From the NCBI GenBank assembly GCA_903813345.2, contig CAIIXF020000005.1:4040356-4104355 (forward strand): a stretch of DNA of 64,000 nucleotides. Reading direction: 5' to 3'. The stretch is from Owenia fusiformis. Taxonomy: Eukaryota; Annelida; Polychaeta; Sabellida; Oweniidae. A program made the position numbers and the translations under genes. The notes under the pieces are model-generated. The model ran no database searches. It saw nothing but the letters and a program-made list of their open reading frames with translations, and was not told where the DNA came from. Of this stretch, positions 51,429 to 63,769 are shown piece by piece; the first letter of the stretch is position 1; every line of letters begins with the position of its first letter.

Positions 51429-51932
51429 ACGGAGAAGTGAACAGCTGATCAATAGTGACCTTTGAAATTGAATTAAGTCGATCCGCGGCTTACTTTTGGT
51501 CTCTAACTGTGTCTTACATCAGTATCATCAATCCGTGTAAGTATTGGAGCGCTGGAGTACTTCTTTTTCGATCAAGACTTGTAAATTGTTCATCGAGTTA
51601 AAGTTTTACAGACCTATTTCCAATATGGCGGTTTGCTAGGTGCGAGATACGCAACGAACGAAATGAATTTTGAGAATTAGTTAGGTTCGGACAACCTCCG
51701 GAGATTTACGAAAATGTCCGAGCAGAAACCGCCATATTGGAATTTGGCAGTAAAACGATTCACTCGACTAACAATTACAAGTCTTGATCGAAAAAGAAGT
51801 ACTCCAGCGCTCCAATACTTACACGGATTGATGATACTGATGTAAGACACAGTTAGAGACCAAAAGCAAGCCGCGGATCGACTTAATTCGATTTCAAAGG
51901 TCACGATCATTGAGCTGTCCAAATGCTCCGTG
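51429..51932. mobile_element. Large palindrome with ~200-bp, nearly identical arms
   Basis: 51435-51640 and 51720-51925 are inverted copies of each other. AAGTCGATCCGCGGCTTACT and TATTGGAGCGCTGGAGTACT appear in both arms almost unchanged. The spacer is about 80 bp. TGGCTTTC and GAAAGC border the arms. Low divergence implies a recent insertion or gene conversion between arms. No ORF of note. Confidence 0.85.
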
Positions 51933-53108
51933 GGAAAGCTATTATATCAAAATCCAAATAGCTTTCGCAGGAAGTAAGATACAGGTACCTGCTGGTACCT
52001 GCAAGCGGGTCCAGAGACTTGAACCAAGACTTAATTAGATTTGAGATAAGTGCGGATGAATTAAACAAAATCTCAAATGTATCCTTTTAATGGGGCTTTG
52101 TCCACACTTCCACAGGCATGGTTACAGAGAGTAGAGTTGCCCATAAGCCCATGAGTTGCCCCAGTAAAATCCCCTTCCATCATCTGACTTAAAGTCTCAC
52201 CCATTCTATTCTATACCTCAATTTATCCCTGATAATTCTCTCAAATTTACATTAATAAATGTAAGTTTATCTTGTTGAAGAATCGATCAGTATGCAAAAT
52301 GTAAATAGATGATCCGAGAATTGGTTAAGCTACATGTTCATGTGTCGTTTACCATAGACCTTACAGATATAGTTTATAGAGGTCCATGCTTTTACTAAGC
52401 TGTCCACAGTCATTTGTTTCTCTGGTAACTTTCATTTCAATTGAAGAGCCATAGTCTCATTCTCTGCTCCCCAACACTTCAGTTTTAAGCATCCTCATCT
52501 CAGTCTCTGTTATACCAATCATCTCAATCTTTAGGGCATATTGTTTCAGTCTCTGAAGCATCAAGTTTCAATGTTGAATTCAACACTGATGGCTTTATAT
52601 CCAGCTATTGAAATCAATATGCATGGACAGTGCAAGACTGGGTGGATCCGTAAGCGTCTCCTGTTCCGACCATTATGGCACCCATAATGTTTACTTTGTT
52701 GATTTACTAAAAATTGTTGGCGGCACTGTGTCAGAATGGGAAAAAGATTGGTTGCTGATATCTGCATTTGAAATGATGAATGGGATTGTGAAGGAAGTGT
52801 ATAGGGCTTCCCTTGAGCCTAAGAGCTATCATAAGTTCACAGTGATATTTTTGAGAGTACATTTTCTAAGAACATGCTTAGTATGCCATATTTGCTGAAT
52901 CTTATTTTTTGTTTTAGATTTGGGATTCAGTTGACCCTCTCAAAAAATATATATAGGAAATAAATACGCACAAAGTAATGATATCACACTCTCCTTAAAA
53001 TTCGAGGCATTTTACCTTGACGCAACAAAGATCAACTTTCACGAAATATCTCTGACATCACCAGACCTTCCTTATAATACAGGAACAAGTCAATACACCA
53101 TTTGAAAG

Positions 53109-56100
53109 ATGAGAGTCATAAGAATACTCTGTGTATTTTCCTGCATGCTACTTGCCATTGGACATGTTCATGCCTCCAAGAAATGTGACATATGCAATGA
53201 GATGGTGAAAAAATTTAATGAGGTGAGGATTTTTCATTTGATATTGTCTTTCCATCCTGTGTATTCTATTATTATTGGAACTTGCAATGTCAGCATGTGT
53301 AAATAGCTGGATTAAATCAATATGTTTTGTACACAATTGTATAGTGTGTATTAAACACACTTTGAATCAACAATTGACAAAAGAATATAGATGAAACTAT
53401 TCCATTTTTACTGCATTTATTTTATCTTTGATTATTATTAGTTTTATGACCAATCATCACTATACAGTTTTGCTATGATAACACCAACCAGTTGTGACAC
53501 ATTAGTCACCATTTTTATTTAACTTATTTTGTCCAGTCATTGCAGTCTGAATCTGTAACAAATTGTTACAATTTTGTAACCAAATGCAATAATCATTGTA
53601 GACATTTTGTTTTTCATTTTCTAGGGTATAGTCAAAACAGCGAAATCCAATTTTGGTGGTGGAAATACTCATTGGGAAGAAAAAAGTCTTGGAAGTTGGG
53701 CTCATAGGTTAGATAATTAATTTGCAAAGATTAATTAGCCGTACAAATAAGCAAGATTTATCAGCAGAATATTTAGCCAGATTAGGCAACAGATTTTTCA
53801 TTCTACTCTAACGACTATCTGCAAATTCTGATATGGAAAAAAATGGATAAGGCATGACTTCAGATTCTACGAAGCTATCTGCCAACCTAAAAATTTTGAG
53901 TAAAATTAAAACAACATTTTGGGTGAAAATGTTGAATAAATTTGAAAATGGTGAAAATGCTTTATATTGGGTGAATTGACTTTTTCAGTGAAACCAGGTT
54001 TGTAGAGATAATGGAGAGCAGTTGTGGAGATGACAAGGGGGTAAGTGACATTATTTCTTCATATTGACAAGGGGGTAAGTAACATTATTTTATTGTATTC
54101 ACCATTAATTGATTACTGTAGATACACTAAATTTGACGCTGCTTAATTTTGGCGGATTTGCTCAATTTCAATTATTGGTGGCTTTTTGGTGGATATCATT
54201 GATCTAGTAATAAGCATTTCATATTCATGTGTTCTACTTACTTAAGTCTTGGTATTACACTGACATCCAATTAGGAATACTTACACAAGTGAAATAATTC
54301 CAAATTGCAAATTCCCTGGGGTTTTCCAAAATAGATTTGAAAATTGGCGGATTTTTTTAATCCACCAATCTGTCAAGTTAAAACCGTAGCCAAATTAAGT
54401 GTATCTACAGTAGTCAAGAGTACATGTACTTCAGTGTCTTTGTTTGTGTTACAAACGATTGTATGTATTACAGGGCTATTCAGTCTTAGACAATGTCATA
54501 TGTGTTACAGTGCCATTCTGTGTCACACATTCAAAGTGTTACTTTGTCACAATGCATTTCTTTGCATGGTAGTGCTATTATAAGTGTCAGAGTATTACTC
54601 TGTGCCATAATATTGTTGCAATCTCATTATGTGTATTATGGTGTCATTCTTAATGCTAGTTTCATTTTATGTTTTACTATGTATTTTTTGTGTTGCACTA
54701 TCATTCTTTGTCTTACAAAGTTACAGTATCATGACTGTGTTACAGTGCCATTTTTATGTAACAATTCCATTCTATGTGCTAAAGTGTAATTCTAAGTGTT
54801 GCAGTAGTGTTATTCTATGTATTACATTCCCATTTAATGTGTTAAAGTGCTATTATCTGTGTTTACGTACCATTCCTCATGTCAAAGTACCATTTTATTT
54901 GCCACATTGTCATCCTGAGTTACAATATCATTCTACTATAGTTACAGTGTCATTCTATGTGTCAAAGTCCAATTTTATGTGTTCTAATATCATTCTTTGT
55001 GAATTAGTGTCATCCTAAGTGTTACCATGTCATTTTATGTGTTACAGTGCCATTCTATGTGTTACAGTGCCATTCTTTGTGTTACAGTGCCATTCTATTG
55101 TAACAGTGCCATTCTATGTGTAACAGTGCCATTCTATGTGTTACAGTGCCATTATTTGTGTTACAGTGCCATTCTATGTGTTACAGTGCCATTCTATGTG
55201 TTACAATGCCATTCTATGTGTTACAGTGCCATTCTATGTGTTGCAGTGCCATTCATTGTGTTACAGTGCCATTCTATGTGTTACAGTGCCATTCTATGTG
55301 TAACAGTGCCATTCTATGTGTAACAGTGTCATTCTATGTGTTACAGTGTCATTCTTTGTGTTACAGTGCCATTCTATGTGTTACAGTGCCATTCTTTGTG
55401 TTACAGTGCCATTCTATGTGTAAAAGTGCCATTCTATGTGTTACAGTGCCATTCTATGTGTTACAGTGCCATTCTATGTGTAACAGTGCCATTCTATGTG
55501 TAACAGTGTCATTCTATGTGTTACAGTGCCATTCTTTGTGTTACAGTGCCATTCTATGTGTTACAGTGCCATTCTTTGTGTTACAGTGTCATTCTATGTG
55601 TTACAGTGCCATTCTTTGGGTTACAGTGCCATTCTATGTGTTACAGTGCCATTCTTTGTGTTACAGTGCCATTCTATGTGTAACAGTGCCATTCTATGTG
55701 TTGCAGTGCCATTCATTGTGTTACAGTGCCATTATATGTGTTACAGTGCCATTCTATGTGTAACAGTGCCATTCTATGTGTAACAGTGTCATTCTATGTG
55801 TTACAGTGCCATTCTTTGTGTTACAGTGCCATTCTATGTGTTACAGTGCCATTCTTTGTGTTACAGTGCCATTCTATGTGTAACAGTGTCATTCTATGTG
55901 TTACAGTGCCATTCTATGTGTTACAGTGCCATTCTATGGTGGAGGAACATGAAGAGTCACTGGAAGACTGGTGGTTCAAACATTATGCCAAAAATACCAA
56001 AAAGGATCTCAAGGAGTATTTCTGTATAGAAAATGTTAAAGGTAAGAATACTTCTTAAAGTATCTTACATTGATTTATTTTCCAGCATTCAGTCCATGAA

Positions 56101-59100
56101 TGAATTTTGATTAATCCATCCATATGGAGTCTGCCAATGGATATGTCTGTCTAGTTTCATAACTCAAATATTTTGTTTGCGTTGAGATGTTGTTGGAGCT
56201 ACCATTGTTGTGGCCTATATTGAGGCATTATCATCTGTACCATTTGTTCTTACACTTGCAATATGGTGCATTCTAAGCATTTCAAACTATTATCTGCTAA
56301 ATGTTTTTTCAATAAATTTTCCAAGATTGCTTTTTTCATTTTTTGTGTGGGGGGTGCACCCATGGCTACATCCATGAGGTGATATATGTAATATAAACTG
56401 TATGTTTGTTATAGTGTGCTGTCCAGAGAACACATATGGTAAACAGTGCAAGGAATGTGCAGGAGGAGTTAAACAGCCATGTATGAGCAATGGTAACTGT
56501 GATGTGAGTCTTTAGTCTTTAGCTTTCCCATAATTCATCAAATTCTGCTTTTATTGATTTAAAAGAGGTCATATAGAGCAAGTGATTTTTGAAATCAACT
56601 TAAGTTTCAAAAAATTAATTACAGTAAAACCTGTTCGTTGGAACACATTTCTCCATTGAGTTACATGTTAACAGACCCTCTCTGGAAGGAACACCTATCA
56701 ACTGTGAACAAGGAACACTTTTTTCAGAGCTGTGAATGACTTAAGTCAATATCTAACTCTAAAATGTTTTGGCTAAATATGAATGAGATTAGGATAAGTC
56801 AATTATGAACATCCCACCCAACTAATATTGAATGAAGATCCAATAATGAATTTTCTGCTTTGTAGGGAGCTGGCACACGAGAGGGCACTGGGAAGTGTAA
56901 TTGCAACTCAGGCTACAAGGGTGATACATGCAATGAGTGTAAAGATGGATTCTTTGAACAGGAAAAGAATGATACCTACATACAATGCACAGGTACTCTT
57001 TCTATTGATAGTTTCCATAGATGTTTATAAAATGCCAATTATGCCCTAAAAAGAAAGAACAGTAAACTTATGACCTTGAGTAGGTTTTAGAATTTTTTGT
57101 GTTAAAGTACCTGGTATATGTACATGCATTAGACAGATTGATGACTTCTATTTTAGGTAAACTTTCTTTCCAATTTGCATGTTCATTGGATGGTATATTT
57201 TTTTGGGGGAGCAAATTTTAACCATAAATGAAAGGATTTTTCAAGTGAAATTACAATGTACAGTGATATTTTAACAGTACATGTATTATAAATTACATAT
57301 GTGAATTTGCAGCGTGTCATGCATCTTGTGCTAACACATGTTGGGAGGAGGGTCCTAAAGGTTGTGATGAATGTGCTAAAGGCTGGGAAGCTAATGAAGA
57401 AGAAGGTTGTCAAGGTAATAGACTTTAAATGACCAATTTACTCTACTTGACTGTAGATTTAAAAAGGTTATGTAAGTGTAGTAAAAAAGGGTCAGCATAT
57501 TAATTTAAAATGCTGATTGAAATTTTACAGGTTCATCTCTATTAAGTTCTCTTATTAAGTTTTCTTCGGTTTAAAATTAAGAGTTTTTAGACCTTTGTAT
57601 ATCTAATCCAAATACTTATAGGATATCCTATGATTTTGAGGAATATCATTTTTATCTACGAGGTGATATTGATATCTGCACGAGAGAGCAAAGCGAACGA
57701 GTGTATGTATCAATATCACCGAGTAGATTAAAATGATATTCTGAAAAAAACATAGGATGTTCTTATTATCCTACACTTACAAGGAGTGTACTAAATGTAT
57801 AATATCATTGCAAAATGAATTTCATGCCAAATAGCTAGAGTCAATTTGGCGGGAAATCAACAAGCAGAGTATATCGTCACAATATTCTCCGCATATTGGG
57901 TTTTCCAGAGTATATCGTCACGATATCCTCCACCCGGAGTATATCATCACGATATCCTCCGGTTATTCATTTTGCCAATAAATATCAAATTTATTTTTTG
58001 ATGTGTTATTATACATTTAGCACACTAAGTGTAGGATAATTCTCAATATGAACACTTTTTTAAGTCCCAAATTTGTAATCTCTCATTCTCTCAAATATTT
58101 AAAAAACCTGAAATGTGTTCTCATAAGACAAGTTTTACTGTAAAAATGTACCCACATTGTCACTTCTCTCTTTACCTGCAGATATTGACGAGTGTGCTGA
58201 TGCAACGCCCCCCTGCAAAGAAGATGAGTTTTGCACAAACACTGCAGGGTCCTATAATTGCTCAAAGTGTAACAAGGCTTGTGATAACTGTCTAGGAGGA
58301 GGCCCAGATAAATGTGTGAAATGTGCTCAAGGATATACCATGGAGGAAAATAACACATGTTTGGGTGGGTTGGCGCCTTGGCGGTATATTAAGCTGATTT
58401 AATATGATTTTAAAAGAATTTGACTAGGGACTTGACTCATTCGTAGAATTTATTTCACCTCTCACATATAAAACATAAACTCTTGTTGTGGCTTTGCTGC
58501 ATTATCGTTTTATTAGCCAATTGCCTTGACGGTTGGCGTCTGTAACAAATTCTTAAAACTTCCAATAACTTAACAAATACTGTTTAGACTGACTTCAATT
58601 ATTTTCCAAATCTTCTACAAGTTTTAGAAGTTCAAATCTGGCTTTACATTTAAGATTTGACCTTCAGTGACCTTTTCAAGGTAAAAAAAGGTCAAAAAGG
58701 TCTTTTTTTCAACTTGCTTCAAATTGGCCAATTTTTTCAAAATCATCTACAAATCTAACTTTAGATTTGAGATTTCACCTTCAATGACTTTCTCAGGGTC
58801 AAAAATCAAATCAAAAATTATATTCTCTTGAGAATGAGTGTATCAGTATGTCATTTCATTGCAATCTTTAAATTTTGTACACATGTTTTACCTTGTAGAT
58901 GTTGATGAGTGTGCTAAAGACCCTACTCTATGCCAGGGAGATGACAACATGCAATGTCGCAATGACCCAGGGACCTACACATGTATATGTATAGGAGATT
59001 ATGAATATAAACATGGGAAGTGTGAAAAAATAAAAGGTACGTTGACCAAAATTGAAAAGCTATAAGATGAATTCTTGAAGTATCATTTTTCCGTTTATTG

Positions 59101-59948
59101 ATGGAATTATTTTATTTGAATCAGAATTTAACATACTACCATCTTTCTTTAAAACATTTGGATTAATCCAATGTGTATTAGTAGCCTATATATAATTGTT
59201 CCATTAAGTCTGTACAATATTGATTGAGCCAATAAAATCAAAAGTACATTACTAAAACACTGTAAATGAATAAAAAATGAAATTTCTCATTAACTTCATT
59301 AACTATCCAGAGAGCATGTATTACATCAAATGAAACCTTGTATGAAAGTGATATACGTTTTGATATATGTGTACCCCCAAAAAACACTCTTATATTAAAA
59401 AGCACTTGAATAAACAATTTTCTTTTGAATATTTACATATAAAAACACAGCTACCTTAAAAAAAAAATTAAGAATTTTTTGATCCCTGTTATATTAAAAA
59501 GTACTTGAATAAACAAATTTCTTTTGAATATCTACATATAAAAACATAATTATCTTAAAATTTTTTGAGAATTTTTAATCACAAAAAGACAATGAGCACT
59601 ATAACTATGAAAATTGTCAAAAATATCTTGCACATGAATTCGTTATAGACTTGCAGTAGATAACATAAAAAGTATATAAATTCTCTCATTTGCTCTTCTT
59701 CGTTTGTTCCAGAAAAACCAAAAAGTGAAAAATCAAAGAAAAAGAGCAAGAAAAAGATAAATGAGGAAATCAACTATGAGACATTAAAATTTATTGGCTT
59801 AGTTTTATTGTATGGACTTTGTGGAAAATTCCTGAAGGGAAGAATTATACCAGTTACAATATTATTTCTGGCAATGTGGACTTCTTTATATGCATTTTGT
59901 GAACGATTTGATATAGCTGTTAAAGCATTGGGAGCAGCTACAAGTTAG
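53109..59948 (+). CDS. CRELD: CRELD protein, membrane isoform (CRELD1-like)
   Basis: Cysteine-rich protein with EGF-like domains, an endoplasmic reticulum folding factor family. Ten coding exons: 53109-53222, 53625-53707, 53989-54040, 55927-56041, 56415-56503, 56866-56992, 57313-57414, 58182-58364, 58899-59036, 59713-59948 (TAG). Phases all agree; 412 residues (human CRELD1 is about 420). A signal peptide (1-23) is followed by CDIC (26-29), a CxxC pair, and the WE region GGGNTHWEE. Next come a laminin-EGF-like stretch (CCPENTYGKQC), furin-like repeats, and two calcium-binding EGF domains (DIDEC with CTNTAGSYNC; DVDEC with CRNDPGTYTC). The last exon gives a lysine-rich linker and two hydrophobic segments, about 360-374 and 379-396, ending ERFDIAVKALG, like the CRELD1 tail. 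The acceptor of exon 4 is the last unit of a minisatellite. Coding exon 1 may be preceded by an untranslated exon. Confidence 0.93.
54031..54098 (+). repeat. 34-bp tandem duplication of the CRELD exon 3 donor
   Basis: TGACAAGGGGGTAAGTGACA is repeated 34 bp on as TGACAAGGGGGTAAGTAACA. Both copies contain a full exon end plus GTAAGT. The first is the donor that keeps the reading frame; use of the second would add 34 nt and shift it. Confidence 0.92.
54430..55926 (+). repeat. 20-bp minisatellite made of 3' splice-site copies (CRELD intron 3)
   Basis: About 45 well-kept units of TGTGTTACAGTGCCATTCTA fill 55027-55926, preceded by roughly 30 decayed units back to about 54430. Each unit is the last ten bases of the intron (TGTGTTACAG) plus the first ten of coding exon 4 (TGCCATTCTA). 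The final copy is the true acceptor, reading CHSMVEEHEESLEDWW. Because 20 is not a multiple of three, all three frames are open through the array, producing long cysteine-rich frames that are not genes. Using an acceptor three units upstream would insert 20 residues in frame; one or two units would shift the frame. Units nearest the exon are the most uniform. Confidence 0.95.
56624..56745. mobile_element. Relic with ACAGTAAAACCTGTTCG terminus
   Basis: ACAGTAAAACCTGTTCGTTG is followed by GGAACAC repeats and an inner ATGTTAACAGACCCTCT, a loose match to the repeats at 16915 and 18545. Located in CRELD intron 5. Confidence 0.45.
57620..57762. repeat. Palindrome in CRELD intron 7
   Basis: ATCCTATGATTTTGAGGAAT and the following ATCATTTTTATCTAC pair with their inverted near-copies ending ACATAGGAT near 57758. 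The centre is ATATCTGCACGAGAGAGCAA. Shares motifs with 25330-25460. Confidence 0.75.
57765..58040. mobile_element. 276-bp MITE in CRELD intron 7
   Basis: ATTATCCTACACTTA at 57765 is inverted at 58026-58040, with inner pairing of GTGTACTAAATGTATAATA. Inside are three direct copies of GAGTATATCRTCACRATATYCTCC-like sequence (57865-57962). Confidence 0.75.
59391..59578. repeat. Two-copy tandem duplication, about 95 bp
   Basis: ATATTAAAAAGCACTTGAAT to ACATATAAAAACA is repeated in tandem at 59490. About 85 percent alike. In CRELD intron 9. Confidence 0.8.
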
Positions 59949-59977
59949 CTGGGAAAGTAAGACTGATGTCGTGAAAT

Positions 59978-60060
59978 TGAACACCTATCTAAAATGAACA
60001 CCTCAGTATGTATGGTTTAAGTTGGTTACAGGTGTTCATTTTGGATAGGTTTTACTGTAC
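59978..60060. repeat. Hairpin just after the CRELD membrane-isoform stop
   Basis: CCTATCTAAAATGAACACCT faces AGGTGTTCATTTTGGATAGG, one mismatch in 20. It ends TTTTACTGTA, like the short pogo-type relics in this window. It would lie in the 3' untranslated region of the membrane isoform. Confidence 0.8.
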
Positions 60061-60519
60061 ATGCAGTCTTCCTAGATGGAATATTAATTTGTTCTTAATT
60101 AGGGACACACTCTGTGTAAAATCATTCTCTTCTACTGTAATTGTTGTTTTTCGAATCAAAGTGGCAGTTAGAATAGAGAGCGTAAAATTTTGAAAGCAAC
60201 ATTTTCTAGAACATGGAAGTTCTTGAAGATTCAACAGAATTGAAAGAGGATGTCAATTTTTTCAAATTTTTCATTATTGCCAATTTTTCATTACTGCCAA
60301 ATGACCTTATTCTCAAAGCATTGTCATGAAATAAAATTAGAATAGAATTTTTCAAAATAATTATGAAATTTTGTAAATATAATGACCATTCTTTATAAGG
60401 AAGCTACTCTCAACTTATCTCTTATCTTTTATGCACCTTTAATAAATCATGTTGTGTCCATTCTATTGATGGGAGAAAAAGTACTTCATGAGATTGAAAT
60501 GATTTTTTATAAATATTTA

Positions 60520-60660
60520 TTATGTTACCATCACAAATGGTGACATATTGTTATAGTCTCCAACTTTTTGGAGGATGGTGTTGGCAGTCTTTGTCCATAA
60601 CATATGGCAGGTAGTGACATTTTGCATGTTAATGCCTTATTTACTCTGGGATGTTTATCA
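60520..60660 (-). mobile_element. Inverted copy of the CACCAACC dispersed repeat
   Basis: On the minus strand it reads GGCATTAACATGCAAAATGT, then AAAAAGTTGGAGACTATAAC and ATATGTCACCATTTGTGATG, in the same order as 28290-28440. No internal expansion here. Confidence 0.75.
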
Positions 60661-61711
60661 AATGTAGTATGAAAAGCCAAAGGGTATGAATATGGTACTG
60701 AAGATTGCAGAAATGTGCAATAATATCTTTGAATTTACACTTTATGCCCTGTATTTTGGCGTATGCATTACAAACATTGTTTCATACAGATTATGTATAG
60801 TAGTTAAATGTGTGTTTTGTCTTAGAAGTTCACCGTTTATAGTGACCTGAGTGCACAATTGTTGTTAGCATCCTGAAATTAGAGATCCAATTGGCTGAAA
60901 TGGACCGAAATTCTATTTGATTATTTCTTCGGCTTTTATTCAGCATATCAGGCTCGATTCTCTAGTACTGGGGAAAGAAAAGGGGTTGATCACTGACTTG
61001 AAGCTTTTTACTCGTATAGTCTTGTATTAAGACCCTTATATTACATACCCACCTATTCCTCCCTCACAGCAGGAAACTAGGTCCTAATGCAAGACTAGAT
61101 GCTTCATTATCCATTGGCTGAATTATATGAGTAAAAGATATACTAGTAAAGGGCACTACATGATAGTACTATGGGGTCACAAATGTCACTCATAATTGTT
61201 GTTTAGTTAAGGTGTATTAAAAGCACATGTAAGATCTGATATTTTTGTAATAAAATTTGAAAAAAATGAAATTTTCTTTTGATATTTATCCTGCAAATAT
61301 TCTAGTTTAAGTCTAATTCATCTTTGGCAAATATATTCCACTACATGTATATATATTCCAATATTATATTTTCAAAACTCATTATCAACCAGTAAAGGAC
61401 TCACGCATTTCATTCGCTGTCAGATTAAACTGAAATATTAACCTCCGCTTATTTTGTCATATTTAAGAGGTAAAATAACATTCAATACCATTCCGTTCTC
61501 ACCCTCCTCCCAAAACTTGACCAGTTCAGAATAGAGTTTTCTCATGAAAGATTCTTTTTTCATCCCTAGTAATGTTTTATTTTGGTTAAGATTTATCTTG
61601 TATTTGTGAATCACCAAATTAAAGCAGGAACATATTAACCCAATATACATTCTGTTGATTTAGTCACCTGGTCTCTATTGATGGGTATAATGTACAAATA
61701 TAATTTTATAG

Positions 61712-61953
61712 GTGACGATGATGACGAGGATGGTGACGACGATGATGAAGAGGACAATGAAGATGAAGACGACGAAGACAGCAATCCTGATGAAGATAAT
61801 TTACAGGAAAATGATGACAAAACCGTAGACATTGATAATAAGAAGGATATTGAAATACCAGCTGATAATACAAAAACAGAAGAGAATCCTAAAAATACAA
61901 AAGACAATAATGCAAATGAAGATATTAAAAAAATAAAGAATGATGAACTCTGA
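61712..61953 (+). CDS. CRELD: Alternative last exon of CRELD: acidic tail with NDEL (CRELD2-like)
   Basis: The acceptor TTTTATAG/GTGACG has the same phase as the membrane-tail exon at 59713, so splicing from the donor at 59036 to here is in frame and gives a 414-residue protein. The exon encodes about 45 residues dominated by Asp and Glu, then a Lys/Asn-rich part, and ends KKIKNDEL followed by TGA. C-terminal NDEL is a KDEL-like ER retrieval signal, and an acidic stretch before it is typical of calcium-binding ER proteins. There is no membrane segment. The two last exons are mutually exclusive because the first ends in a stop and presumably its own poly(A) site (AATAAA near 60332 and 60441). 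Expression of this isoform is inferred from the sequence alone. Confidence 0.85.
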
Positions 61954-62636
61954 CCCAATTAAGACTATAGGTACAAATACACAATTATCCATAGCCATAA
62001 GGAAGGTATCAAAAATTAATGTACACCCAAAAATGAAACATCTTGCCAAATGAAACATCATATCTCATTCCTTTCACTTTACTGCACTCACTTATGAGTA
62101 GTAGAGCACTTGCAAGGACTTCCTTAGGGTCTTGTTATTAATCTTCAAATGATAAAACCATTTGGGTATATATTAACATTTTGATATAATACCTTATAAT
62201 GCAATAATGAAGATGTCATGATAATTGAACTTTAATCATTGTTCATGTGTGACCAAAAACTAGTGTTTAATTATGTATTTATTGAGGAAATATATGATAA
62301 TGTATGAAGTTGGCTGGCATGATATCTTCATTTAAATTTTTATAATCATTCCACACATCCATTCTTGGAATGTTAACAATCAAATTGGGTCAAAATCTCC
62401 ACTTTATGTTTCTTGATTTGTGTTAATAATTGAGAAGATAAAGAATGTCTTTGATTTTATTGTAACAATAGAGTCATTTGAAAAATGAACCACACTTCCA
62501 TACAAATGTTGCATTTGTAAATGCAGCTCATTTTCATCATATTTCATACATTTAGATGTTTGATAAAGTCACTCATATTGTATTTTAATTGATATTTTTG
62601 ATATTCTTTGTGTGGTTACTTGTACATGTTGTATTA

Positions 62637-62769
62637 CAGGCCCAAAGCCAGTCAGCCAGTGGGGAGTTTTGGGGATTCTATCCAAAAAAATATTTTAAAA
62701 TCATGCAGTTTTTTACCCAATCTGAGCACATTTTTGAGGAATTTTGGGAAAAAGCTGGCTATGGGCCTG
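62637..62769. mobile_element. 133-bp hAT-type MITE
   Basis: CAGGCCCAAAGCCAG at the left and AGCTGGCTATGGGCCTG at the right are inverted copies with a few mismatches, enclosing a short AT-rich centre. Similar ends occur at 21779-21998. No clear target duplication. Confidence 0.65.
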
Positions 62770-63769
62770 CATAAGGATGATTGCTGTGTTATTGCTGTTT
62801 AGAGGTTTTTGCATTGTCATGGTCAGTCTCATACTGTAAGTATAATCCAAGACAACATTGAATAAACTCACCATGGCAATTATTACTCATCATTCAGCTG
62901 AAATCCTGAATTTCATAGGTGATGATTGGGATCCTGATCTGCTGTATAGGTTTCACTATTTATATAGCTTGGGATGATTTTATTGTGGTACCAATTTACG
63001 CTTGCTTTGACAAGCCTTATGTCCAATGCATTCAGAGATGTCAAACAAACAAGCAAACAAAAATTACTGTTAATTTTTTGATATCCTGAAATGTTAGTTC
63101 AACCGGATTCAAGATTTCACAATAAGTTGCATTTTTGGACTTCATAAACCCTAGACATGAATGTACAGCTTTCCAATTTTCTTGATATTTAAGTAAAAAA
63201 TATTATGTAGAGATTTTCCTCTGGTTCTGGGAGATGTGATAATTAATGTTGATAATGTGAAATACATTTGAAATATAGTTGAAATCAAATGTTTTCACAA
63301 TATAAATACGTAGTTGTTTGTTTACTATGATTTGATTATAAAAATCCTGAGACTAAGTACCTAGAGATGATCATAAATATTATCAATGAATTTGTTCTCT
63401 TGGGTGATGATGATGACTGAAAGAGAGGACAGATCTCTAGAAAATTGAGAAATGTTGGGGAAGGGAAAATTGTTTTAAGGTACAGCTGGAAAATAACATT
63501 TTGGTAAAAAATTGCTATACCTGCACATGTTATTTTCTGGTACAAAATAAAGTATGAAGACATGTGTCAAATTCCTTGCTTTTTTCAGGAAAGTATCATC
63601 ACATTGTCTTCTTTTACACTGGTAGGAGTTCAATGGGAACTCCAGGAAATTCTGATATTTTACACTTTCCATTTTTCCAAATTTTCTTTCAAAGTTTTCA
63701 GACAACACAGGAGCTACCATTGCTCAAAGTAAAAGTGACCATATTTCCAGATATTAGATGAAAGTTAAA

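Noticed and set aside
52608-52898. 96-codon plus-strand frame upstream of CRELD
   Set aside because: It begins at TTG rather than ATG, has no family motif and no splice context. I could not support it as an exon.
54493-56058. Long cysteine-rich open frames (up to 215 codons) across the 20-bp array
   Set aside because: All three frames are open because a 20-bp unit cycles through them. The codons are the repeated splice junction, not a protein; only the last 38 codons, in CRELD exon 4, are real.
61635-61958. Serine-rich minus-strand frame
   Set aside because: It is the antisense of the Asp/Glu codons in the CRELD soluble-tail exon.
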